64,000 nucleotides of DNA from Halogranum amylolyticum. GTDB lineage: Archaea > Halobacteriota > Halobacteria > Halobacteriales > Haloferacaceae. The stretch spans positions 558,001 to 622,000 of the forward strand of contig NZ_FODV01000001.1 in assembly GCF_900110465.1 (NCBI RefSeq). Direction: 5' to 3'. Positions 16,556-24,185 of the stretch are shown in pieces. The stretch's first letter is position 1; every line of letters starts with the position of its first letter. The notes under the pieces are model-generated. The model worked only from the letters and a program-made list of their open reading frames with translations, did no database searches and was not told the origin of the DNA. The translations under genes were made by a program, and so were the position numbers.

Positions 16556-17662
16556 CTACTCCGTGTTGGCCTCCGCGCGGTCCGCGAGTCTGATACCCGT
16601 CTTCTTCAGGATGCGCGTCGAGAACAGTGAGTCCCAGTCCTGCTCGTCGACGTCCTCGGACTGCGTCCGGCGGGCCGACGAGGGAACCTCGTCAACGTCC
16701 CAGAACTCGCTCATCTTCTCGCGCACCTCCTGAATGCGCCGCTGGCTCTCTTCCTCGCTGCGGCCGTGGGTCATCGCGAAGAAGTTGTACGGCCACACCC
16801 CCTCGTGGCGCGGGCGCTGATAACAGTGCGTGACGAAGTCGAGCGAGGCGATCTCGGGACCGACCTCGGGGACGAGATCGTCGGGGACGTTCCAGACGGT
16901 CATTCCGTTCTCGGTGTAGCCGAGCGCGTAGTGGTTCGGGATGACCCCGACGCGCCGAATCTTCCCCTCCAGATCGAACCGTTTGATCGTCTCGACGACC
17001 CACTCGGCCTCCGCGTCGAGCGCCGCGGCGACGTCGGCGTAGGGAGTCTCCGAGATGGGAAGACCGCCCTGGATCTCCAGCACCAGGTCGCGCTCCGCGG
17101 GCGTCAGCGTCGTCCGGTCGCTGGGGGTCACGTCGGGGCCGAGCGTCGAGAGGTCGACGTCGCCCTCCGGGACGGGACCGTCGACGAGGAACTTCGCCTC
17201 GACGCGGAACTCCCGGATCTTCGGCAGGTCGTACGTCTCCTGTCCGGTCTCCGCTTCGATCTCTGCCAACACCTCCTCGATGCGGTCCTCGTCGGCGACG
17301 CTGACGACGAACCACATGTTGAGATGCGGATGCTCCCGCTCGTAGTTGTGTGCGACCTCGAGGTGACTGTTGACCAGTTCGGTAATCTCGTCGAATCGTT
17401 CCGGCGGAGCGTGCATCGCGACGAGCGTCGCGTTGCCGCCGATCTCCTGGGCGTTGACGAGCGCGCCGAACCGCGTCAGCACGCCCTCGTCGTCCAGTTC
17501 CTGGATACGGTCGCAGAGTGCCGACTCACTCACGTCGACGCCGCGGTCGCGGAGGGCCGCCGCGGCCGGGTCGAACGGCCGTTCGACGACGGGGAACCCA
17601 CCCTGGAAGGCGTTGATGATGGCACGGTCGAGCGAGGAGAGGTCCGCGTCCACCTGTCTCAT
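16556..17662 (-). CDS. ahbAB: Fused siroheme decarboxylase (AhbA-AhbB type, Lrp/AsnC-like)
   Basis: A 368-residue protein made of two similar Lrp/AsnC-like halves. Each half has an N-terminal winged helix (LDRAIINAFQGGFPVVERPF and ERDLVLEIQGGLPISETPY) and an AsnC-type ligand domain with the NirDLGH/Ahb signatures. The first half has AHNYEREHPHLNMWFVV; the second has HYALGYTENGMTVW followed by THCYQRPRHEGVWPYNFFAM. Such proteins decarboxylate siroheme to 12,18-didecarboxysiroheme in the alternative heme pathway, and are often misannotated as transcription regulators. The operon with a precorrin-2 dehydrogenase and hemA strongly supports the enzymatic reading. ATG 17662 is preferred; nine more codons are possible upstream. 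Confidence 0.9.
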   Translation of the reverse strand: MRQVDADLSSLDRAIINAFQGGFPVVERPFDPAAAALRDRGVDVSESALCDRIQELDDEGVLTRFGALVNAQEIGGNATLVAMHAPPERFDEITELVNSHLEVAHNYEREHPHLNMWFVVSVADEDRIEEVLAEIEAETGQETYDLPKIREFRVEAKFLVDGPVPEGDVDLSTLGPDVTPSDRTTLTPAERDLVLEIQGGLPISETPYADVAAALDAEAEWVVETIKRFDLEGKIRRVGVIPNHYALGYTENGMTVWNVPDDLVPEVGPEIASLDFVTHCYQRPRHEGVWPYNFFAMTHGRSEEESQRRIQEVREKMSEFWDVDEVPSSARRTQSEDVDEQDWDSLFSTRILKKTGIRLADRAEANTE

Positions 17663-17776
17663 GTCTTCGTCTCGGGACTGCCCAAGCATAAGCGACGCGG
17701 GATACGGCGACCCACGGTCGCCCCCAGCGCCGCCGCTGTCGGTCGGGGCGGCGGAGAGTATCGTCGAGAAGCGGAC

Positions 17777-18175
17777 CTACGGTACCGGCGTCACGCGATC
17801 GACGTGGTCGGCCTCCTCGACGGCCGCGACGATGGCGTCCTGGTCGGCCGTCGCCTCGTAGTAGAACACGAGGTCGAACGTCCCCTCGCGGAGCAGCTGT
17901 TGGCACTCCCAGACGAACTCGTCGTCCTCGAGCGTGAGGCCGTGGAACTGGTTCGAGGCGAAGTCGGTGCTGTCGTTGCCCGCGTAGATGTACGTCTCGC
18001 CCTTGCCGGCGTGCTCGGAGATGACGTCGTTCAGTTCGACGGTGAGTTCGTGCATCTCCAGATCTTCCTGCCCACCGAGGTCGGTGTGGACGATGATTCC
18101 GACCAGTTCGATGTCGCCCGGTTCGAGCAGCGCGAGGGTGCGCTGATAGAGGTCCTCGTCGAGAACGTCGCTCAT
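17777..18175 (-). CDS. Conserved haloarchaeal protein, DUF5778-like
   Basis: A 132-residue soluble acidic protein, conserved in haloarchaea, function unknown. It begins MSDVLDEDLYQRTLALLEPG and alternates beta strands (IELVGIIVHTDLGG, FDLVFYYEA) with helices. There are no metal-binding clusters, membrane segments or catalytic motifs that I recognise. It lies between the siroheme decarboxylase operon, 114 nt away on the same strand, and the divergent uppS gene. The family name is from recall of typical members and is moderately certain; coding status is firm from its codon pattern and clean start. Confidence 0.75.
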   Translation of the reverse strand: MSDVLDEDLYQRTLALLEPGDIELVGIIVHTDLGGQEDLEMHELTVELNDVISEHAGKGETYIYAGNDSTDFASNQFHGLTLEDDEFVWECQQLLREGTFDLVFYYEATADQDAIVAAVEEADHVDRVTPVP

Positions 18176-18402
18176 GCTTCCGATGTCGTCGGCACAGGGA
18201 TATACGGGTGGCGGTTCGTCGCCGCCGACGCGACGGCGTCCGTCTGCGGCGAGAGCTCCAATCGGTCGTCTCTCGACGCTCCTCGCGTCGGATTAGGGCG
18301 GAAACGTGCTCTGCCGTCTCACGGGAAAGCGAGACAGAAGCCGACCCTCTCGGGTCGATGACAACACGTATAGGGGCTGGCGGTCACAGCCACAGACAAG
18401 CC

Positions 18403-19332
18403 ATGCGTACGAGGGTCCGAGAGGGAGTCGACCGTGCCTACGAGCGACTGCTCCGCCGCGAAGTCGACGACGGCCCGACGCACGTCGCGATCATTCAGGA
18501 CGGCAACCGCCGCTACGCGCGCGACCGCGGCGACGACGCGCCCGACGGTCACCGCGCCGGTGCGCAGACGACGGAGCAGGTGCTCGACTGGTGTGAGGAG
18601 CTAGGCATCGAGGAGCTCACGCTCTACGCCTTCTCGACGGAGAACTTCAACCGCCCGGAACACGAACTCGAACCGCTGTTCGACCTCATCGAGAACAAGC
18701 TCTACGAGTTTGCCGACGCCGAACGCGTCCACGACAACGGCGTCTGCGTCCGCGCCATCGGCGACATCGACCGCCTCCCGGAGCGGGTCACGGACGCCGT
18801 CGACTACGCCGAGGAGCGGACCGGCCACTACGAGCAGTTCCGCCTGAACATCGCGCTCGCCTACGGTGGCCGGAACGAACTGCTCCGCGCCGCTCGCGAC
18901 GTCGTCACGGCGGTCCAGTCGGGCGACCTCGCGCTCGACGACGTCGACGACGCCGAGGTCGAGCGACGACTCTACCGCCAACCCGTCCGCGACGTCGACC
19001 TCATCATCCGGACCGGCGGCGACGAGCGGACGTCGAACTTCCTGCCCTGGCACGCCAACGGCAACGAGGCGGCCGTCTACTTCTGTGCACCCTACTGGCC
19101 GGAGTTCTCGAAGGTCGACTTCCTGCGGGGCATCCGCACCTACGAGTCGCGCGAGGCGTCGTGGCAACGAACGAGAACCGAACGCGCCGTCGCCCTCGTC
19201 CGCGCCGTCGCTGGCGTCGAACTCGAGGAGGCGCTCGCCGTCGGCACGAGACTCCGCGACCAGCTGTCGAACCGGGGTGCCGAGGAACTCTCCGCGGAAC
19301 TCGAACGGCAGAACGCCGAGTCAGCGGACTGA
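18403..19332 (+). CDS. uppS: cis-Prenyltransferase (undecaprenyl diphosphate synthase family), catalytically intact
   Basis: A 309-residue synthase that elongates an allylic diphosphate with isopentenyl diphosphate to make the long polyprenyl carrier that becomes dolichyl phosphate for archaeal glycosylation. All key motifs are intact: HVAIIQDGNRRYAR with catalytic Asp33, HRAGA (His50), YAFSTENFNRP, and the C-terminal IPP-binding DLIIRTGGDERTSNFLPW. The family's normal size is about 250, so the helical N-terminus and long C-terminus are extra. Start ATG 18403 matches the family N-terminus. A second, degenerate UppS-like protein is encoded at 20245-20853, and a DUF92 protein is nearby. Confidence 0.95.
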   Translation: MRTRVREGVDRAYERLLRREVDDGPTHVAIIQDGNRRYARDRGDDAPDGHRAGAQTTEQVLDWCEELGIEELTLYAFSTENFNRPEHELEPLFDLIENKLYEFADAERVHDNGVCVRAIGDIDRLPERVTDAVDYAEERTGHYEQFRLNIALAYGGRNELLRAARDVVTAVQSGDLALDDVDDAEVERRLYRQPVRDVDLIIRTGGDERTSNFLPWHANGNEAAVYFCAPYWPEFSKVDFLRGIRTYESREASWQRTRTERAVALVRAVAGVELEEALAVGTRLRDQLSNRGAEELSAELERQNAESAD

Positions 19333-19340
19333 GGCCGATA

Positions 19341-19472
19341 TCAGCCGTTCGTGTACTGCGTGTTGCCGCAGTTCTCACACTCGAACAGCGAGCGTGTCGA
19401 CCCCCCGACTGCGGTCCACTCGCTCGTCTCGCCGATCCAGTCGCCGACCTGACCGCACTCTTGACATTGCAT
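19341..19472 (-). CDS. 43-residue zinc-ribbon protein
   Basis: A very small protein with two CxxC knuckles, CQEC near residue 3 and CENC near residue 32, spaced as in a zinc ribbon. It ends GNTQYTNG, very like the C-terminal zinc ribbon of the GNAT protein at 61979-62782 (CQNCGNVRR). Such mini zinc-finger proteins are common in haloarchaea and mostly uncharacterised. It starts at ATG 19472 (MQCQECGQVG) and ends eight bases from the convergent uppS stop. The longer reading frame upstream in the same phase has no family features and is rejected. Confidence 0.75.
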   Translation of the reverse strand: MQCQECGQVGDWIGETSEWTAVGGSTRSLFECENCGNTQYTNG

Positions 19473-19613
19473 GGCTCGATCTCCCGGTCGGCGTCGCACT
19501 CGTCGCCGAGTCGCCGACCTCGTACTGTGTTCACTCGACACACACTCACAAAAAGGTCGACGAGCGTTCCGACCGTTGCAGACCGTTGTTTCGATCGACG
19601 ACGGGTCGGCGGT

Positions 19614-19679
19614 GACGACGGCACTTCGCCGGAGTGACGACGACTGTTCGCCAGCGGCGACGACACTTCGCCGACGGTT
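19614..19679. repeat. Three imperfect 22-bp tandem repeats
   Basis: Units at 19614, 19636 and 19658 share the pattern of a CGACGAC run followed by ACTTCGCC or CTGTTCGCC. They are imperfect and sit in the divergent intergenic region between the zinc-ribbon gene and the phosphatase gene, 34 nt before its GTG. They could be a multi-site operator or slippage-derived. Confidence 0.4.
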
Positions 19680-19712
19680 CTTTGTCGACGGCGGAGAGAA
19701 GACCGACCAACC

Positions 19713-20195
19713 GTGACTGCAACCGACCCACCGGAAGAGGGGCCTTCGATACGCTTCCTCCGACCGTTCGGCTACGTCGAGACCGAGCCGGTCGTCCGGC
19801 GCGTCGACGGCCGGGAGCTGTTCGTCGGCAACGCATCGGCCGCCGACTCGACGATGCACGACCGGTCGTTCGCGTTCGTCCTCTCGGTCTCCTCGGAGTC
19901 GCATCCGCTGACGACGCATCACCGCCCGCTCGTCGACGGTCCCGGCGTCGACTGGTCGGCGTTCGCGGCGGCCGTCGACACCGCTCGCGAACTGCTCGGT
20001 CGAGATGGGTCGCTCCTCGTCCATTGCAGAGCGGGCGTCTCGCGGAGCAGCACCGTCGTCGCGACGGCGCTCGCCGCCGAGGAGCGTCGGACGTTCCAGA
20101 CGGCGCTCGCACTCGTCCAGCGGACGCGACCGGCGGCGGTTCCGCATCCGGCGCTTCGGGAGTTGGCTGCGGTCTATCTCGCCGCGCAGGGATAG
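19713..20195 (+). CDS. Dual-specificity / tyrosine phosphatase-like protein
   Basis: A 160-residue cysteine-based phosphatase. The P-loop is complete: VHCRAGVSRSS with nucleophile Cys105 and Arg111. A plausible general-acid Asp75 precedes it in RPLVDGPGVDW. The size and the PhoA-like compact layout match archaeal dual-specificity phosphatases. The substrate may be a phosphoprotein. Given its position between uppS and the UppS-like and DUF92 genes, a lipid phosphate is an alternative, but that is only inference. It starts at GTG 19713. Confidence 0.9.
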   Translation: MTATDPPEEGPSIRFLRPFGYVETEPVVRRVDGRELFVGNASAADSTMHDRSFAFVLSVSSESHPLTTHHRPLVDGPGVDWSAFAAAVDTARELLGRDGSLLVHCRAGVSRSSTVVATALAAEERRTFQTALALVQRTRPAAVPHPALRELAAVYLAAQG

Positions 20196-20244
20196 CGTCT
20201 CGTCAGCGTCGTTCCGCCTACGTCGTGGAGTTACGTGCGTCGGC

Positions 20245-20853
20245 CTACCGGCCGAACCGCCGCTGGCGGTCCTGATAGTCCAACACGGCGCGGAGGTAGT
20301 CGCGCTTGCGGAAGTCACGCCAGTTGACGTCGGTGAAGTACAACTCCGAGTAGACCGACTGCCAGATCATGAAGTCCGAGAGCCGTTCGGCACCGGTCTT
20401 GATGACGAGGTCCGGTTCGTCCGGGAAGACCAGCCGTTGTTCGACGTCGGTCTCGTCGACGTCTTCCGGTTCCAGCCGTCCGGCTTCGACCTCCTCGGCC
20501 AGCGACCGGACCGCCTCGGCGAACTCGTGTTTCCCGCCGAGGCCGATGCTCACCTGGATGGGTTCGTCGGCGCGCTCGGTGTCGCCGGGGCCGCGGACGG
20601 CGACCGGTTTCGGCGTCTCGATCTCGCGGAGTTCGCGTTCGAGCGTCGGCACGACGGCTTCGTCGAGGACGCTCACCGAGACCGTGACCCGCTCGGCCCC
20701 GTACTCGAACGCCCAGCCCAGAAACGCCTCGAGCGTGTCGTACGCGCCCTGCTCCAGCAGGTCTCGCTCCGTGATGACGACGGCGACGTGTGCGGGCGGG
20801 TCCGCCGGACTGCGACGGTAGCGCATCGAGAGGTAGGCGTCGTAGAGTCCCAC
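20245..20853 (-). CDS. UppS-like protein lacking the catalytic N-terminal motif
   Basis: A 202-residue cis-prenyltransferase homologue. The C-terminal substrate-binding region is well conserved (DLVIKTGAERLSDFMIWQ, then YSELYFTDVNWRDF). The N-terminal motif that should read H-V-x-x-I-x-D-G-N-R-R reads HVAVVITERDLL, so the catalytic Asp and the phosphate-binding Gly-Asn-Arg are gone, and the STENWxRP segment is absent. It is shorter than active enzymes. By analogy with eukaryotic NgBR/Nus1, which is inactive but completes an active heteromer, it could be a partner for the intact UppS 0.9 kb away. GTG start at 20853. Confidence 0.88.
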   Translation of the reverse strand: MGLYDAYLSMRYRRSPADPPAHVAVVITERDLLEQGAYDTLEAFLGWAFEYGAERVTVSVSVLDEAVVPTLERELREIETPKPVAVRGPGDTERADEPIQVSIGLGGKHEFAEAVRSLAEEVEAGRLEPEDVDETDVEQRLVFPDEPDLVIKTGAERLSDFMIWQSVYSELYFTDVNWRDFRKRDYLRAVLDYQDRQRRFGR

Positions 20854-20931
20854 ACGCGAGGCAACGCGGCGGGACCGTTAAACCCCTTCCGTGTCGGGAG
20901 GGTTAAGTGCGCGTCGGAGATACCGGGAGGT

Positions 20932-22263
20932 GTGACTTCGACACTCCGGCGTGCCGGGGGGTTCGCTGCCGTGGGGACGCTGTCGCTCGCGGCCCCTGCA
21001 CTCGGTGCTGCGGCCGCCGTCCCCTTCGCCGTCATCGCGGTCCTCGCCGCCTTCGTCGTCGACGACGGGCCGATGTTCGAGCTGTTCGCCCGCCCCGGCG
21101 ACCACCAGGACGGCAGACTCAACGGCCTCGCCGGCTTCACACTCGCGGCGACGGGACTCGCCCTCTTGGCGACCGCGCCACAGTTGGCGGTGCCGCCGCG
21201 GCAGGCGATGCCGACGAGCGTCTTCGTCGCCGCGGTGCTCATCCTCGCCTACGGCAACGTCGGCGAGAAACTGGTCGCCCAACGCTGGAGCGATCCGTTC
21301 GCCGCCGTCACCGGGTTCACCGTCGTCGGCTTCCTCGCGGGGACGCTCGGCCAGTTCGCGGTCCAGACAGTGACGGGCGCGGCGGTCGACCTCCCCACAG
21401 CGAGTTTCCTCGCCGCCACCGGTGCGCTCGTCGCCGCGCTCCTCCGGTCGGTGCTCTACGAGCGCGACGACCCGCTCGTGATGCTCTCCGTCGGCCTCCT
21501 GTTGTGGTTCTTCACCCAACTCGTGCTCGACATCGCCACCGTCGGAATCGTCGTCGGTCTCGCCGTCACCATCCTCCTCGGCTACGTCGCCTACGCACTC
21601 GGGACCGCCTCGGTGACAGGGATGGTCACCGGCGTCCTTCTCGGACTCCTCACCATCGTCCTCGGCGGCGTCGGCTGGTTCGCCGTGCTCATCTCCTTCT
21701 TCGCCGTCGGCGGCCTCTCGGCGAAGTTCAAGTACGACGACAAACTCGACCGCGGCGTCGCCGAAGACAACGACGGCGCTCGCGGGAGCGGGAACGTCCT
21801 CGGTAACGCCGCCGTCGCGCTCTTCGCGGTGATCGGATTCGCCGCGAGTTCGACGCTCTCGATGCCGTCGTCGCTCTTCCTGTTCGCGTTCACCGGGTCG
21901 CTCGCCGCCGCGATGAGCGACACGCTCTCCAGCGAGATCGGCGGTCTCTACGACGAGCCGCGACTCATCACGACGTTCGAGCGCGTCCCGCCGGGGACCG
22001 ACGGCGGCGTCACTTGGCAGGGCGAACTCGCCGGTGTCGCCGGCGCGGCGCTCGTCGCGGCCATCGCCGTCGCGTTGCTCGACCTCGGCGACCCCGTCGT
22101 CGGCGCGGCGGTCATCGTCCTCGGCGGCGTCGGCGGGATGACCGTCGACAGCCTCCTCGGCGCGACCGTCGAGGGCGACCGAATCGGCAACCAGGCCGTG
22201 AACTTCCTCGCGACGCTCGCCGGCGCGCTCGTGAGCGCCGGTCTGGCGGTGGTGTTGCTATGA
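20932..22263 (+). CDS. DUF92 / TMEM19 family membrane protein (polyprenyl or phytyl phosphate kinase-like)
   Basis: A 443-residue polytopic membrane protein with about 12 hydrophobic segments. The C-terminal half carries the DUF92 signatures: AKFKYDDKLDRGVAE, ASSTLSMPSSLFLFAFTGSLAAAMSDTLSSEIG and GGMTVDSLLGATVEGD. Characterised relatives include plant VTE6 (phytyl phosphate kinase), and archaeal members are thought to phosphorylate polyprenyl phosphates. With two UppS homologues on either side a role in polyprenyl phosphate metabolism is a reasonable inference. The start is GTG 20932, 78 nt after the divergent UppS-like start. Its stop overlaps the next GNAT gene by four bases (ATGA). Confidence 0.88.
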   Translation: MTSTLRRAGGFAAVGTLSLAAPALGAAAAVPFAVIAVLAAFVVDDGPMFELFARPGDHQDGRLNGLAGFTLAATGLALLATAPQLAVPPRQAMPTSVFVAAVLILAYGNVGEKLVAQRWSDPFAAVTGFTVVGFLAGTLGQFAVQTVTGAAVDLPTASFLAATGALVAALLRSVLYERDDPLVMLSVGLLLWFFTQLVLDIATVGIVVGLAVTILLGYVAYALGTASVTGMVTGVLLGLLTIVLGGVGWFAVLISFFAVGGLSAKFKYDDKLDRGVAEDNDGARGSGNVLGNAAVALFAVIGFAASSTLSMPSSLFLFAFTGSLAAAMSDTLSSEIGGLYDEPRLITTFERVPPGTDGGVTWQGELAGVAGAALVAAIAVALLDLGDPVVGAAVIVLGGVGGMTVDSLLGATVEGDRIGNQAVNFLATLAGALVSAGLAVVLL

Positions 22264-22706
22264 CGGCCGAGACGCCGCGCGAGCGCGGACCACGCGTCCG
22301 CCGCGCCCGGCCGACCGACGGCACCAGACTGAGTCGCCTACAATCGCTCCTCCCGAGACGGAGCCCCGACCTGCTGGACTACGGGCTCGCCGTCGGCGAC
22401 GTTCTCGTTTCGACGGCCGACGGTGCGGTCGTCGGCTACGTCCTCCCCGTCTCCGGCGACGGCGTCCACGTAGCCGAACTCGTCGTCGCCGAGGACCACC
22501 GACGCGAGGGACACGCCTCGGCGTTGCTCGATGCGGTGTGTGACTCGCTTGGCGACGGCGACGAGATCACGCTGGCCGTCGCTCCCGACAACGAGGGCGC
22601 ACGGGCGTTCTACCGCGACTACGGGTTCGAGGCGGTCGAACGCCGCGAGGACTACTTCGAGGGCGACCCGGCGCTGTGGTTCGTGACGTCGGCGTCGCCG
22701 CTCTGA
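22260..22706 (+). CDS. GNAT-family N-acetyltransferase
   Basis: A 148-residue GNAT protein using acetyl-CoA. The motif A loop is VVAEDHRREGHASALLDAV (the Q/RxxGxG/A type), followed by the VAPDNEGARAFYRDYGFEAVE motif B. There are no additional domains. The ATG overlaps the DUF92 stop, so the two are cotranscribed and translationally coupled. The acetyl acceptor is unknown; RimI-like proteins are the nearest well-known family. Confidence 0.9.
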   Translation: MTAETPRERGPRVRRARPTDGTRLSRLQSLLPRRSPDLLDYGLAVGDVLVSTADGAVVGYVLPVSGDGVHVAELVVAEDHRREGHASALLDAVCDSLGDGDEITLAVAPDNEGARAFYRDYGFEAVERREDYFEGDPALWFVTSASPL

Positions 22707-22860
22707 TAGGGACGATAAGGCGTCGAAAACGTTCGAGAAGGAGGGCTGCGACTCGCCGGAACCGGGGTCTCTCGACCGAGGAGTCGTGGCCGCACTCTCG
22801 GCGCTCAGTTTTCGGGGCTCGCTGTCCGCTCGGAGAGCGGTGCTGCTCTGTCTCGCTCCG

Positions 22861-23979
22861 CTACTCGACGTCGAACCGGAGAACGGCACCGACGCCGTCG
22901 AAGCCTGCCTGTAAGCGTTCGGCGCGGTCGAGCGCCTCCGGGACGACGACGCACGTCGCTTCCTTCTCTTCGGCCCGCGCTCGGAGCGTCTGTGCGTCTT
23001 CGGCGGGCAGCGACTCGGAGAGCAACAGCGTCTCGACGGCACCGTACTCCAACGCCTCGTCGACGTCGTCACGGCCACCGACGGCCGACTCGTCGTCGGC
23101 GGCGAGCGCGTCGAGGAACCGATCGAGCGCCGCACGTGCGTCGGTGGTGTCGAGCGCGTCCGCCTCCTCGGCGGCGTCGACGAGCCGTCGGAGGCCGGCT
23201 TCGCTGCCGTACTCCACGGAGAACGACCCGACGGTGACGTCGGCGAGACGGTCGGGGAGGTGATCTCCCTTCCGGAACTCCTCGACGATGACCTCGCTCC
23301 CACCGAGCACCAGTCCCGCGATCGAGACGTCGTCGTGGGCGGGTGCGTCGGTCTCGCTCTCGCCGTGCTCCGCCTCGAGGAACGTCCGTGAGAGCACGTC
23401 ACCGACCGTTTCGAAGAACTCCGCCTTTCGCTCCTGGCTTCGACCCTCGAATCGGTCCTCCTTCCCGCCTTCGGCCGCCTGCTTGCTCGGGACGTCGCTC
23501 TCGACGGTCTCGATCTGCTCGATGGTCTCTCCGTCGTAGCGTCCGACCACGGCGCTCTCCCGGGCGACGACGACCAACCCGTACGTCTCCGTCCCGCTCG
23601 TGGTGGGTTCGAGCGGCGTGGTGTCGAACTCGTTGGCGTAGCCGTAGGTGGCTTCTGTGACCGGGTCCGGCAGGTCGTCGAACACCTTCGTGACGAGGTC
23701 GCCTTCGACGGTACCGACGTACGCCACGAGGCCGTTCTCGGGGGTCTCGTCGTAGTCGTGGAGGATCCGTCGCGTCTCCTCCAGCGCCTGTTTGAGCGGC
23801 TTCCGAACCTCCTCTCGGTCGTTCAGGTACTCGGCCTCGGCGTGGTCTTCTTCGACGCGACCACGCATCGCTTCGAGCGACTCGTCGGCGGGAATCGCGA
23901 CCGTGACGAGTTGCTCGCCGTCGGCTTCTGCGTCCGATATCGTCTCGATTTCATCTGACAGGGTATCTCCGGTAGACAT
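22861..23979 (-). CDS. Vms1/eRF1-like (baeRF-type) protein with altered GGQ motif
   Basis: A 372-residue protein of the release-factor superfamily. The order is an N-terminal helical region, an eRF1-domain-2-like core (LVVVARESAVVGRYDGETI, then VPSKQAAEGGKEDRFEGRSQE near residues 163-183) and a C-terminal domain resembling eRF1 domain 3 (LVLGGSEVIVEEF, ALEYGAVETLLLSESL). In true release factors the peptidyl-tRNA-hydrolysing loop is Gly-Gly-Gln; here it is Gly-Gly-Lys (171-173). Archaeal and bacterial homologues are proposed to work in ribosome rescue. The altered residue suggests a non-canonical or regulatory role. It is downstream of dnaG on the same strand with a gap of about 200 nt. Confidence 0.8.
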   Translation of the reverse strand: MSTGDTLSDEIETISDAEADGEQLVTVAIPADESLEAMRGRVEEDHAEAEYLNDREEVRKPLKQALEETRRILHDYDETPENGLVAYVGTVEGDLVTKVFDDLPDPVTEATYGYANEFDTTPLEPTTSGTETYGLVVVARESAVVGRYDGETIEQIETVESDVPSKQAAEGGKEDRFEGRSQERKAEFFETVGDVLSRTFLEAEHGESETDAPAHDDVSIAGLVLGGSEVIVEEFRKGDHLPDRLADVTVGSFSVEYGSEAGLRRLVDAAEEADALDTTDARAALDRFLDALAADDESAVGGRDDVDEALEYGAVETLLLSESLPAEDAQTLRARAEEKEATCVVVPEALDRAERLQAGFDGVGAVLRFDVE

Positions 23980-24185
23980 GTGACAAGATCTCCAACTGAG
24001 TCCCTCCGGCGGTCGTCGAGTGAGGGGGTCCTAGCTACCGTCGGCTGATGGAAATACCTTATCGCCAGCCGCGACTGAGGCTCCTCACGGGTCGGGAAGC
24101 GTGCCCGACCCGACCGGCGAGACCTGCTGCTGTCCGGGTTCTCTGACGGCGTTCTCCGAGCAAAAGACGGTCGCGAACCGGTGAC

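Noticed and set aside
16556..17662. Lrp/AsnC transcription regulator
   Set aside because: Duplicated Ahb/Nir signatures and the operon with precorrin-2 dehydrogenase and hemA favour siroheme decarboxylase.
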